Assembly (NCBI RefSeq): GCF_019649055.1 | Contig: NW_026570226.1 | Location: 620,001-684,000 of the forward strand | Reading direction: 5' to 3' | DNA from: Paramacrobiotus metropolitanus | Lineage: Eukaryota; Tardigrada; Eutardigrada; Parachela; Macrobiotidae | DNA: 64,000 bases | Part shown: positions 12,090 to 25,000 of the stretch, piece after piece | Numbering within the stretch: position 1 is the stretch's first letter | Layout of the letters: the number at the start of each line of letters is the position of its first letter | Notes under the pieces: generated by a model | Seen by the model: the letters and a program-made list of their open reading frames with translations, nothing else | The model's database searches: none | Told to the model about the DNA's origin: nothing | Made by a program: the position numbers and the translations under genes

Positions 12090-15000
12090 CTGAAGTAAAA
12101 TGAATATTTCGACGTAATTTCCAATTACAGACAGCCTGAAAACATTTTTCACATTTTAAAAAGTTTAGGCTGATGCTTTCCCGCTACAGGAAAAAACGAG
12201 CAATTTAATAAAAACAGTACATAAATTGTAGATACATGTATCTTCAAGCTATTTCTCAAATCTAACGCGGCATGTATGACATGGCGATGTGACAGTGTTC
12301 TTTAAAAAAGCATGGCAACACAAATATAGAAAAACAAAATTACGTCAATGAACACTCGACATTCAAATTTTTTTCAAATCTGCAGGACAAGTATGCTTCG
12401 CATACCGAAAGTACCGAATAACTGTGGTTGACATTTCTCAACACTACGGATCTTTCATTACTATCCTCGTAAAGTTGTTAATATTTATTGATTAACATTT
12501 CCAACATCAGCAAATTCTTTTGAAACTGCATAAATTTTCGTATCAAGTCACTGCTGCAGCGCGGCGCCTCGAACCGAATTCAACTCAGCAAATAAATTAT
12601 CAAGAGAAAAGTCAAAAGTGCTCGTGTTTCGGCGTCTTCGGAAACAGCCTTAATGCATTAGTAACTCCAGATCTGATCTAATCAGATGCGCATCATTTCA
12701 AAACCATACCATATCCGAATTCCCAGCCGTAAGACAATTTAACAATGGCGTCACGCTGGACAATTATCGGGAAATTAAATGTTTACGTCGTAAATCAGAG
12801 TTCAAAAAGCTAGATTAGCATCACTCCGTGCAGCGACAGCGCAGTGCGCCTTTCCCCGGCGCACATGGGAGCAGAATCCGATAAAGAAGGAGAAAACGAT
12901 GCAAAATTTCCAACATCCGCTGCCGCAACAATAAAATACATGCCAATCGATACCATGTACTGCAGACAGGAGAATACATCTATCGGCCAGAACGGTAATC
13001 CTATTTCGGAGCATATGCAAATGAGTAAAAATAGGCTTTTGTACCATATTTGCCGTGGGCAAATCGAAGCAAAATGCCAGTCACACCCCACAACAAAAAT
13101 TCTCGAGGAGCAGTGCCGGGCTGGTTTAGCCAACTTATTAAGAATATAATAGCAACTAATCGGAAATGTCTCCATCCGACGAGCATCCACAACACTCACA
13201 CTAACTATTACAGTTCAACTGGCAATGAAGAGTGCGTCGAACAGTAAAAAGCATTAAACATTATTGCAGCGAAAAAACATCATCATAGGGAGTATTTTCC
13301 ATTTCAGCAAACTAAACACGGAGCAAACATCAAACCAAGACATGTATATCACGTAAACGAACTTTTTATTATTATGGCCATCTGTTCCTGTACGCGCCGC
13401 TCTCCCCTCACAAACAGCCGCGCAACACATACACACTCACAACATAGTGAAACACACTCTACGTCAATTTCTTCGCTTTTCAAATCAATAAAACTACAAC
13501 TTTTCTATTATGATCCTGCAGTTTGGGGTAAGTATGGGGGCCATCGACGCCAGCGAAAAGGAACGGGAGTGAGTTTTCCGGTTCTGTGCGGGCCGGCTGT
13601 TAACACATGGATTGTTTGTTACTTATATTTTAACAAGGAACATCAAATCAATTAAACACACAAAAATGTTACATATATGGGGAATACGGCGTCGATTGTG
13701 CCGTGTCCCACAGGGATTCTCTGACCATTATTATCAAAACAACCCTATCGAATGATTCGAATCTGCAGTGTTTGGAGTCTAAACCCACAATAGACTTGTA
13801 AATCCTTAAATTTTTTTCAATACTACTCCTGCCTTCTGGGGCAATCTAGGCTACTACAACACTTCATGGAGCTCGTTTCAGGTTAAATTAGCTAAAATTC
13901 GGTAAATTTCAATGAGTAACCTGCGAAACCATTCTGCCTGCAACTTGCGCAACGACAGTCTCTGTGTAACACAGCAATTTCTATGGAACGCTATGCAAGG
14001 AACAACCTGGTACGAGTAAGGACTAATCCCCAACATGCCGGCGCAAGCAAATTCTACTCTAATTACACTATAACAGTGACTGAGAAAGACCCGTAAAGAT
14101 TCACCAGATCGACATTCCCGTTGACTTTACGAAGAATATTTTGACATCTTATCCTAAAGTCAAAACGTGGACTATTTCAAAGAGCTCCTTACCAGACTGG
14201 AGAACTGGGAAGAACTAGGATCAGTAGGCAACATCGCATTGCAAACTTGAAGGAACTAGGAAACTACTATATAATCTGATAATAATTGCGGCAAATTCGG
14301 TCAATATTTGAAAAGCACAATCAATAATCACGCAGATCGCACTTTCGCAAAACTCCAAAAGAGCCCGAATTCAATAGAATCCGATAAGGAATAAGCTTGC
14401 AGAAGCCGTCATGATAGACGGAGAATCTATCAATGATAAGAAGAAAAGTGACTCAGCCACTTCGACCCTGCTCCAAGTCCAGTCATCTTTCCTGCACTGT
14501 GCTGTAGAGTGTAGAATCTGATCTTGATGTGAACTGTGAAGTGAGCATCTCCAGTCTGACGATAAGCTCCAAAACGGTTGCGACTTGCGATATCAATGAT
14601 GCAAGTCCAGCACTGTTGAACGGAAAATGTTGCATTGAGCTGTACAAAACTTACAAAGCACCATAAAAACAGAAAAAATTAGTATAAGCATTTATACTTT
14701 ACACACGAGTATGTTTCTTCAACGGTTTGATCGCTCTCATGTCCCAAAACATGTGCTGTGCAGTTTCAACGAAATTTAGCCAAGAATGTACCTGCCATAA
14801 CTGGCAGATTGCACAAGTCCAGGCTGCATGCACTCTGCAGTATTGCGACTGTATGTCACTAGGTACATCTACAGATCATCGCAAATGAATTGCGCCGCTA
14901 CCCCGCACTAAGAGGCTGCAGTCAAATGCCGACCACAGAAAATGTATCCTGTGAAGCAGCACGATCCTCTGGAATTACCGGGAGGTCCGGGGCAGTGTAT

Positions 15001-16475
15001 CATTTTACCACTTAAACCAAGAACTGCATGTTCCGCCCACAACCAAATAACGTCATGTAGAAAATTGTGTTTATGCAACAGCTAACAGGAAGAGCAGCGT
15101 ACACTTAACTGTATACGATTACGTATAGAACTATACTTGTCCTTATAGTTCTATTATTTGACATTGTTAACAATGCTCATGTGATGTAATTGAAGTAATT
15201 TAAGTGTACTCATAGTCGTAGATAAAGTACGTACCGGCTACAGTTATAGGTGAGCATCACACAATACTACTATATATTGCATTAAAAACCATTTGGGCGG
15301 CTTCGATCGGCAGCTTTTTTATTTCCATTTTGCATGTGCTAAACTTATTTTTAAATGCACAAAGTGCTAAAAAATTAAATGCACAAAGTGCTAAAAAATC
15401 AACAGCCAAACTTTTAATTTGGCAGTTTCCATGCACAAGATTATGGTATATAAAGTGAAGGATAAGGACAAGGTGCTAGATTCGTTTTTTTCGCAAGCAA
15501 CACAATTTAAATTTGATCGTATTTCTTGCCATGGTTGCTACTGTTTTACTGACATAACAAGACATAATAAAATTTAATCGTAATTGTAGCTATATCTGTA
15601 CACACGCACTGCATATATAGATATCTATATAAGCTCAGAAAAATCCATAGTCGCATCTACGTACTCCAGATACGTATTAAATACCAGTACGTTTTGGCGC
15701 TATTTTAAAGCGACATGTGCATTTTGGGGTACTCCATAGCGCTTTTCGAAACAAATACCAATGAAACAGCAACACTTTATGGTTAGCTACTGAATGATGT
15801 ACTGTACTCGTATTGGAAATAGTCAAATAGCTGTCGGCTATTCCACATCGCCTATTTCCAATTCGGACAGTGGACCACTAACTGCATGAGAAGTACTGTA
15901 ACTGCATGAGAACGGTATGACGATATCAAGTAGTAACTAATGGGAAGTCTTGTATAAACCCGAATCAGTTTGTTGCTAGTTGCCCGTACGTATCGATCGG
16001 AAGTCTGAGATATCCGAACACTGGGATGCCATACACTGTAAACCTGGACGTTGCCTGCATTCACGCCGTTCGGTCCGCGATTGTACACGTATGGATCCAG
16101 ATCTACGCGTGCGTGTGTGTTTCGGATGTGATATCCTAGAATTCAACTAAATTCACGCACTGACTATCTTATTGATCTTCCAGGCTGTCCTCGTTATGGT
16201 GCCGGTAAGGTCAACTCCATCGCCGGGTAGCTAATAGCCGCCGGGTGATACTACGTTACACACCTACATTTAAACACGACACACATCACAATTTACACCG
16301 CCTTATTGTTAAATAACGAACTGAGCTGCGCGGCGTTGGCACAATGGATGGGAATGGGGATACAACCATGAAAAGGAATACAACTATTATTGAATTGAAA
16401 TACAACAAACATACAAAAAAAGCTCAAAGCATCCAAAAACAACTACCGGCTTGGAAATTCAAATATACAAAAAAT
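12090..16475. other. gene-poor stretch between two SLC16 paralogues
   Basis: I found no supported gene. The region should hold the promoter and untranslated first exon of paralogue 1 and the 3' UTR of paralogue 2. A direct repeat of about 23 bases (core GCACAAAGTGCTAAAAAAT) lies near 15355-15400. A short open stretch near 14515-14660 reads like old coding sequence but is closed by stops. Short hydrophobic frames on the minus strand at 12800-13200 have no recognisable family. Confidence 0.5.
15355..15400. repeat. tandem direct repeat, unit about 23 bp, two copies
   Basis: The segment AAATGCACAAAGTGCTAAAA occurs twice back to back with only end differences. It lies in gene-free DNA and has no evident function. 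Confidence 0.7.
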
Positions 16476-19400
16476 TTATGAGATTATATCCGAGGTCATA
16501 GTCTGGTCCGATTTATCACTAGTCCCGGATGGACGTCTCGGTTTACGTAAAACATGAGCAATCACAGATTCCAGCACCAACAAGCATGCTCCCAGCGTCA
16601 TCACCACCGCAATAACAAAGAATGCTAAGAAAAAATCTCCTTGCTGGTCCTTAAGCATGCCCACGAGTGGCGGACCCACAAGGAAAGCGATCCCCTGTAT
16701 GGTAATCAGCAGCCCAATGGCGCTGGGCAGTTTATCCAAACCGAACAAATCCGCGGTCAGCACGGCATTTAGTACCATAAAGGACCCACCAAAGAATCCG
16801 AACCATCCGGCAAACACCGCTAGTTGTATGTATCCCCGCACGAAGATGACCCACAGGGTGCCAACGGCAGACAAAAAAATCATTCCGCAGTATCCCCACC
16901 GTCTAGGTATCAGATGAAAATCAGAGAACCAGCCAAAAGTGATGCGCCCAGTGAGATCACATGCACCCATAATCGAGATCAACGAGACTGCTTCAGCCTA
17001 AAAAGCAAAGAAAATTGGACCGCAATCCACTATGACTGTTGTTCGGGAACAACTCAAAATCCTCACGTAACAATAGAACAATTACCGAAGGTCCATTTAT
17101 GTGTCCGACATCAGCAGTGTACAACAAAACAAACCATGTGAAAGCTTTAATAAAATACGAAGCTACGAACCTTGCTGATATTTAAGTCTTGAGCATGAGC
17201 CGGGAGGATCAGATACACACTGAGGTAACCAAACGAAGCCAGCATCACAGCGGTCGTGAACATCAGAAATAACCGGCTTTTTAAAAGCGAAAAATCGAAC
17301 AGCGAACCGGAATCGATTCCACTTTTGAGATTCCTCGGCCAGGCATACAGCCAAAGTGCCCACTTTCTGAACTGTTTGGATACGCTGGCACCACTGAGAT
17401 GGCGGAAGCGTGCGGTCGGTACTTGTTCGACCGTGACGACATTCTCTGGAATGCTAAGCAAAGAGGAACCGAGAACAAGCGGACCGCCGGCTCCGCGAGT
17501 AGGATAAAGGGCTGTTTCAAACAGTTCTTCCCGGATCGAGTGATGAGAAGGTACAGTGGCAAGAGATTTTCCGACTGAGCCAACTGGGTGAAGAGTAATA
17601 CGAATGTGATCTTTTTCGATCGGTTGCTCATGCAGAAGGTCACAAAAAACTGGTTCGCGCTGCTTCTGCAATCTCTTCATGGGCACGGGTCGGTAGAATA
17701 ATCCAGCAAGACACAGATGGAAGCTAAAAAAACAAGGCTTTATTGCAAACATCCCAGAAGGGGTTCTGAAATTTAATCTTGTTCGTTAAAATGGTTGTAC
17801 ATTAAACCAATATGGAACGTTTTTCAACTGGTTGGAATCTTAGAGGTCAGATGGAGAAAACCGTATTGACCAAACTCGAATTACAGAAACACGAAGACAA
17901 TAATGCTGAAAATATCACAATGTCAAAAGCTAATTACCTAAAGGCGCCCAAGATCAATATGCAGCCTTTGATAGTGTACTGATCACAAAGAAAATGCAAA
18001 GTGGGTGGAAGAAGAAATGAGCCAACACCGCTGCCGGCAGCGGATAAACCATTAGCCAAGGCACGCCGCTTATCAAAATAACGGCCGACCATGACTGCAA
18101 AGGAAATCGTATTACCAATTTAAATATTCAACCGCAGATCTAAAAAAAAATCAAAATTTTGGATGAAAGATATTTCCTGATTGTTCACGAATGTCGACTT
18201 ACTGATTGATGGACCATACACTAAAGCCGATCCGATACCTACTCGTAATAATGGAACAAAATTGCAACATACTCAACAAATTTAAATAAGAATAATAGGG
18301 AATGCCGTGCATACCGGATATGAGACCGTAGGTAATATACAGCTGCTCCAATTTGGTCACGAAAGAACTTGCCACAATACCGACACTGCAATTTACACGC
18401 AATATTTGCACTTCTATATCTGACTGTTGTCAAGAAAATTGCTTGAATAAATGAAAACGCTTTACAGTGGCGCAAGTGCACCGCGATGTTACTGTTGCTG
18501 TTACCTGTAAATGAAACCTCCAACAACTACCACACTGCGGAAGGAAAAAATGTTGCTTAATGCTGTGGCGAAAGGACCTAAAATAAAACGAAATATGTAC
18601 CCACATACATTAATATACATCTACAGAGTAAATTCTATCGTACTATAGTTCTATAAAAAGGCACATGCCTATTTTATATACAGGGTCGTACTAATAAACT
18701 CTCGATTAAATCAAATTTATTACTGATCAGTCGCAACTTTCTCGTTCTGTAATTACTGAAACCGTTTCGAACTGAAACCGATTTCAATTGCTAACCAAAA
18801 CAAATATACTATATAGTACAGTTTATTAGTACAAGTGCCTCTCTTAAAAATTCTAACACGGTACCTAAATAAATCGTTTCGGCATTTAAAGACTTAAATT
18901 ATCCGAACGCCATTGTAGATTTAAATGATTTAATAATGGTCATTATTAATCAGTCGAACGAAAACACAGATTGCGCAACTAGAATATTTAAATGTTGATA
19001 TGTTTATGAATTACTACAATATTTCCGCGCTCCTTCACCAGCTTACCTAACCAGCTGCAGGTAACGCAGTTCAGTGAATAAACCCAAGCGATATCAGCTG
19101 ATGTTCTTTCATAATTGGCCAGCAGTTCCATAAATATTACCCCGAAGGAATACGATGTGCCGTTAACGATCAAATTCATCAAGAAACATCCAAGTACAAC
19201 AAACCAGCCCCAACCTACAAAAAAGTCAAAAACTACGTAATGCGACCGCCGACAATAACCACTTTACTACTCAACAGTAAACAAGTTCAATCACGCGGCC
19301 ACGTGCTGTCAGCTTGCCGATCACGTTATAGCTAGGTGTTACGATGACATTTGCGCGACCCTAGATGTCCTTTACAAAGAATAAACTACAGAAAAATATT

Positions 19401-20324
19401 CGAAAACACAGTACTAGTAACACAAAAATTTTCCGACTTGTTAAAACTGCCCAACTATTGCACAAGTACCATAACTGTTACCGACAAAATTAATTTCTCT
19501 TACCATATTCTGTCCTCTTGCGACTAAAAGAAACTCGACACACTTTATGCTTAGAATGTGTAGATATTTATATATGAATAATATTTAAAAGTAAATACAT
19601 ACACGAGTATACAGGAGCAGTATGAAGTCTGAGCAATCTGCTAAGATATTGTGCAAGGTACTTAGTCTGAATGCATTCATCTTCTAAACTAAAGATGTTT
19701 CCAGTAACTCGCCAAATAGTTCACAAAAGTATGATTATAATACTAAATTACCAGCTCTTCCAGTTCACATACGTTGGCAGGATCAGAACTTCAGTGGCGA
19801 ACAAAGGGTTAACAAAAAACCCGAAAATAAACCACCGGCCGTACTAAGTGGAAAGCGCCGTAAGTCGGTCGATTGCAAAATCCAAAACGAATTATATTTA
19901 TTTATTTATTTTTTACCAAAACAAATTATTAATTTTATTCTTTTACAAAAAATTTCTGGTAAATATATTTTTTTACAGAAAAAAGTAATTTCTTCTTATC
20001 ATAACGTACACACAAGGAAGTATAATTTACCTCCGTCAGGTGGCGCAAAGATTTTAGACTGAGGCACTTCGGTAACCGTGATCACTGCATTTTCTAAACC
20101 AGCATCACCGTAAAAACCAAGTTTCTTCGTCTGCGGAACGGGTTCCAACATGGGATCAGCCTCTACATCCGATCTGCAAAATATTAAATGGGATCATAAA
20201 CCCAGGAGAAAGCAAATTCAACGGCACTATACCGACTCGGGTCTCGCTCTAAAATGAAAATCAGAAATTCTCCAACTTACCCAAGCCGTGATTTAAAGTT
20301 GTGGTTTTCTTTTACATCATGCAT
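16476..20324 (-). CDS. SLC16-type monocarboxylate transporter (MFS), paralogue 2
   Basis: Nine coding exons on the minus strand: 20324-20281, 20173-20031, 19214-19047, 18577-18505, 18385-18315, 18238-18203, 18094-17938, 17723-17171, 16997-16476. They sum to 588 residues in frame. The N-terminal part ends with the SLC16 signature PPDGGWGWFVV at helix 1. Helix 4-5 carries the GRYFDKRRALANG motif and helices 8-9 carry TGRITFGWFSD. The cytosolic loop between helices 6 and 7 is long (about 120 residues). The protein ends in a short Ser/Thr-rich tail after helix 12. Function is inferred from the family: transport of monocarboxylates or similar solutes across the plasma membrane. It is clearly diverged from paralogue 1, but a 36-base exon (18238-18203) is placed and phased identically in both. 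It is transcribed away from the UBF-like gene. Confidence 0.92.
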
Positions 20325-22010
20325 TGTGCTGCAGCTTGTTTTGCTTCGCAGTCTATCTCGGTGGTAATTGTCTCAGCTGACAATTGGTTCAAAAGCGACC
20401 AGATAAGGACGCGATTAATCCATTCAAACTTATGCCAACTGCCTCCAATCAGCTAAAGGAATGCCGCCGATGTTGCTGATTTCGACCACAAATACGGAGT
20501 GTTCGATAAATCTACACTCGCGATCAGCTGCAACAATTATCTCAAAGAACCGAAGGAAACACGTTGAATCGACTTCGCGAATGTCCACAGGAAATTGGGA
20601 AATCAAATTCTGCAGATGTTGTCAGATGGCCTTCCTTCGTCGGTTAAGGTTTTGGGATCGGATAAAATGAGAAATTTTTATACCAGAACGAGTGTTCCGA
20701 CCGCTTTTGAAGGAGCGCAAAATAAAGCAGCAAAACTACAAGTACAATAAATTGTTAATAAACTTCGTACAGGCTGTTATTAGTGTTATAGCAGAATCAG
20801 CAATTTTATGAATAACTCCGTATCGTCGAGGCCACTCTAGGGTGGAAATGATAATACGGCAGGTACGGTAGCAGCATTGGCAAGGATAAAACCAAGTTGA
20901 CAACGAGAATCCATTAAAATACCTGCCTTGCCGAAAAGTTGAATTTTTTTGTGATTTGCTGGATTTGCGAAGCACAAGTACAGAACATGATCACATTGTG
21001 CAGACCTGCTGCTATCCGCGTGATCACGGGTGCACAATCGGTCAGCGGATATTTTACTGCATATTAGCGAAAGCGACTTCCGATTCATTGTTCAACAATC
21101 ATAATACTGTTGGTACAATAAAACAAAATTTGGTATGTTTGTGCTCCTCATGGTCAGTCCCCATACTCATATCTGTACGCGTATATATACAATACTCTAT
21201 GTGCGGCATATGGTCTGAAACTGAATGGTACTATGGATAAGGTATTAGGGTTTATGGATTAGTAATATACAGCGCCATTTTTCCCGAAATTGTGACGTTT
21301 TAGCAAGGTGGGTATATATATATACCCATTATGGTTTTGGTGACTTTAACTGGCTTACGAGTTTTTTTTTTTTTTTTTTTCTACACTTATATTATTTTAT
21401 TTCAAAACTCAAGGTACACGAGTATTTGTCGCAAATTTTCTATAAAAGTGAAAGATTTGTACTGAATACACAGCTTACGAGTTAAGGAGTTAAAGACTTT
21501 AAGATTTAGAAGTACTTGTGACTTGCGGTGGAAAATTAGAAATACAACTTATAGAGCCTTCTACCGCGTAATAGGTGTATACAACACATGCCGAAATACA
21601 TTTTGTACGACGAATAAAGCTTACGGTAATTTAAAAACGTAAAACAAACAGATTACAGAATAACAGATTAATAAGACAGTTAATTAATTTTAATTTTACT
21701 TACGATATTAAATCCAGGCAGGTCAATTTTTCAACGGTTCGAAGTTTGACTTTGAATACGCGCAGTCGCCGTCAGCCTACCACAACCGGCAGCCACCCTT
21801 CAGATACCGTACATCATTCTGTTGCCGTTGGCTCGTTGCGCAACCAGCGACAGCAGTTACGATGTAAATTTTTCAACTTCACAGTCCGCAACATCTTCCA
21901 TTGTAGTTTGCGAAGATGATAAGTAATAATTGGTAATTTATGATTGAATTGCTGCAGAAGTTCTTCATCACTGCGTCGTGGCAAGTGAGCTGCAAATCCG
22001 ATGGTTGACA
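20325..22010. other. divergent intergenic region, SLC16 paralogue 2 / UBF-like gene
   Basis: This region should contain the promoters of both flanking genes. A run of about 19 T residues lies at 21362-21380, next to an alternating TATATATA run near 21312. I could support no exon; the short open frames at 20461-20670 and 20956-21240 match nothing I know. Confidence 0.5.
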
Positions 22011-25000
22011 ATGTCGGGAACTGTGTGCGAGGACGTCATGCCTGTTGCAACGAGACGATGCACTCGTTCGCAGTCACGGTTTCGAAGTTTGGATGTTGGC
22101 GGTGAAATGCCTGTTAGTGTTGCCTCAACAGAGTGGACAGCAGAGGAGGAAAAGACTTTGATTAAGAAAGTACTTTGCCGTTTAACCATTAACGATATAA
22201 TGGGTTATCGTAAGCGATTGAACATGGTTAACTGGAATGTATGCGCACTGAAACACCGCGAACCCCACGAGTGCAAGGAGAAAATGGAAGAAATCATAGC
22301 GAAGGTCTGTTAATCATTAACAGTTAATGATTAAAATCAGGTCGGACGTTACGTATCATTTCGTACCGCGTTACCCTTTTTTTTCTATCCATTGCGACCA
22401 TTTAAAACCATAATATTCCTTGATTTCAGATTTTGTGTTTTTTGCAGATAAGAAAAAATCGTACGCTGCCGGAAATTTTAAGTGAATTACTGTGGCACGA
22501 ACGCCAAAAAAGGAAAGACTGGGACGAGATCGGAGGAGATCACCCGAACTTCGAACCCAGAGTATGAGGATTACGGTTTTCTACAAAATTTAATAGTAGT
22601 ACTGTTTCTCACTTTTCTGGTACGATTTTTAGCAGCCTTGCTTGGCATACATGTATACTAGTACTAATACGATGAGGTAGATACTGCCATACTGGTAACA
22701 GTTAGCTTTTACCATGTACCTAGTTTTAATTGATCACATTAAGTACTGTACCTTTTTGCAATTTCATTACCGTTAATTTATGACAGTAAAATACTCAGAA
22801 AAAGGAGTTCTTAAAATAAAAAATAAAGCGGATTCCTGAATCCGATCAAGTACAGTGATACAAGAATTTTTATCTAAGAGTGAACAAACCATGCCTTTTC
22901 AGAAACGAATCAAGCTTATCCCTAGTACTCCTGCTGAATTGACGGTCGACGAAAACATCGTAATTCCAGTTTATGGAAGAAAAGGCACAAAAATGCCTCG
23001 TAGACGCATAGCAAAATATTTTAGTAATTTTCCAAAAGACCCGCAAACGCCTTATGAAATCTATGTTAGCGAAAGAAGGGAGAACAACAGATTGAAGGTA
23101 TTTCACACTTTACTGTTATTAATTTTGTTTGTTCGACTTTGTTGTACTTGCTTTGTGATGGGGTGCGAATTCTTTTTCATGTTATAGCTGACGGGAACAG
23201 AAGCTTTAAAAGCTTACCGCTCTGCATGGTTAGGACTTCCTGATACGGAAATGCTCGAATATATCGACAAGTCCATGATGGACCATCAGCGCTACCAGGT
23301 ACCGAAAGATGAAGTGATCATTACCGGATTTAGTTTTTAAACTTACCGAATTATGTTCTGGTAATTTGCTAAAAGTTTCTGGGGTTTTAAAAATTAGCCT
23401 TTTTATTCTGAAAATTTAGTGTACTGTGTATGTACTGTGTATTGTACAGAGTACTATACTGTTTTGTCATTACTCGTAGAGCATTATGAAAATAGGAAGT
23501 GAGAGATTGGTAATCACAAATTATCCACCAGAAATTGTAAATTTACTCACATTGGGATTCGGCGTTGTGGTTTCTTGACAGCTATACAAGTGATGGTTTG
23601 AAATAAAAAATTCGTGTGCACATCATGGTTCGTGTGTATATTAAATAGTCTTTCAGGTTGAAATGGATGAATTTATTGCCGAGAATCCCGATATTCGTAT
23701 GGATAAGCAGCGCCTCCTGTTGAATCCACTGGAACGGAATCTTTTGTTCCACAGATCAGTTTCTCAAAATGCTTTCCATCCAGAGGCCTATCCAGGGGCC
23801 ACATCGGGACATAAACTATATATCATGGAACAGGAGACGAAACACATCAAATCTGCCGGCTGGCTAACGTTGGTCAACCGGAAATGGCAGGAAATGTGTA
23901 CCTACGAAAAGGAAGAATACCAGATACGCATCAGAGCGGTATGTTAGCGGCTTAGCCCTAACATGCTTCGAAATATTCATAAAATTATTTATCTGAATGA
24001 GGATATCTGAAAGTGACCGAAGTTTTAACAAAAATTGAAATTGCAGATGTGGAAGCAGTACGAAAGTGCAGCGCAGCATTTCATAGATCAGTGCGCGGAA
24101 GATATGCGGGATTCTATGCGGGACAAGATTCGCAAAACCCCAAAAACGCTTGATAACAAGCCCCTCAAAACCGTGGCAGGGGAAAATGCCAAAGAAAATA
24201 TCTTAAACCCTGCTGAATCCGTAAGGATTAGGAAATACACACCTGTGTTTGATTTGTTCTGCGGGCAAGTAGGCCTTCAGGTAATTTATGGTTTCAGAAA
24301 GCTGTCGAAGCAGTGGGCGATAAGAAACAGAAAAAACCTGACTTCAGCGGATGCTCTTACTTCGTTTCTCAAAATGAGTTGGAATACCTTGCTCACTGTC
24401 CATTCAGTACGATTGATGACGTACGAAAAAAATTGAGGAAGATATATAAGAAATTGCCACTAGCGCGTCAGGTACGTGGATTATACTGTCCTCTCCGTTG
24501 TGAGCCCTCATGATTTTGGCGGTGCTTGCATGCACTAGTTGACCGCGAGTTTACACCTGTCCACAGCAGAGGTTAAATTATCATTTGCTAGCAGAGGTTA
24601 AATTATCATCGACCGAAGCGAAGCGAAGGTCCTCTATGTTCAAGAAAACAGGAAATTTTGTCCGTCGGTCACGCACGTCGGTCACGCACTAAGTTGTCGG
24701 TCACGCCCTAACCAGTTACAACGTGACCGACACTTATGGGCACTTAGAAAGGACTTCCAAGCGCTCAGTAACACTTAGGCACTACAACTTAGGGAAGCCG
24801 TTGACCGAGCATTACGGCAAAGCACTCATGGGCTTCCTAACGTGCTTATTATCCTAACGGTCCTGAGATCAAGTTCCTTTATATTCAAAAAATAAACCCT
24901 TATTTTTTTTCGGTAGAATATTTACCACCGACTGTGAGGTTAGCACCGTTCTAGGCTATCACTATAAGCCCGATGCGAGACTCGAGAGTCGGAACAGTAC

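Noticed and set aside
12802-13199. Hydrophobic open frames on the minus strand upstream of SLC16 paralogue 1
   Set aside because: They overlap each other in different frames, have no SLC16 motif, and no splice phase links them to the transporter exons.
14515-14660. Coding-like stretch on the plus strand with several cysteines
   Set aside because: An in-frame stop lies just before it, no acceptor or donor extends it, and it matches no family I know. At most it is a decayed relic.
24281-24297. A 17-base intron in the UBF-like gene (GTAATT...TTTCAG)
   Set aside because: It would restore the frame but is too short to splice in an animal. The GTAAGG donor at 24221 gives a normal 77-base intron with the same phase.
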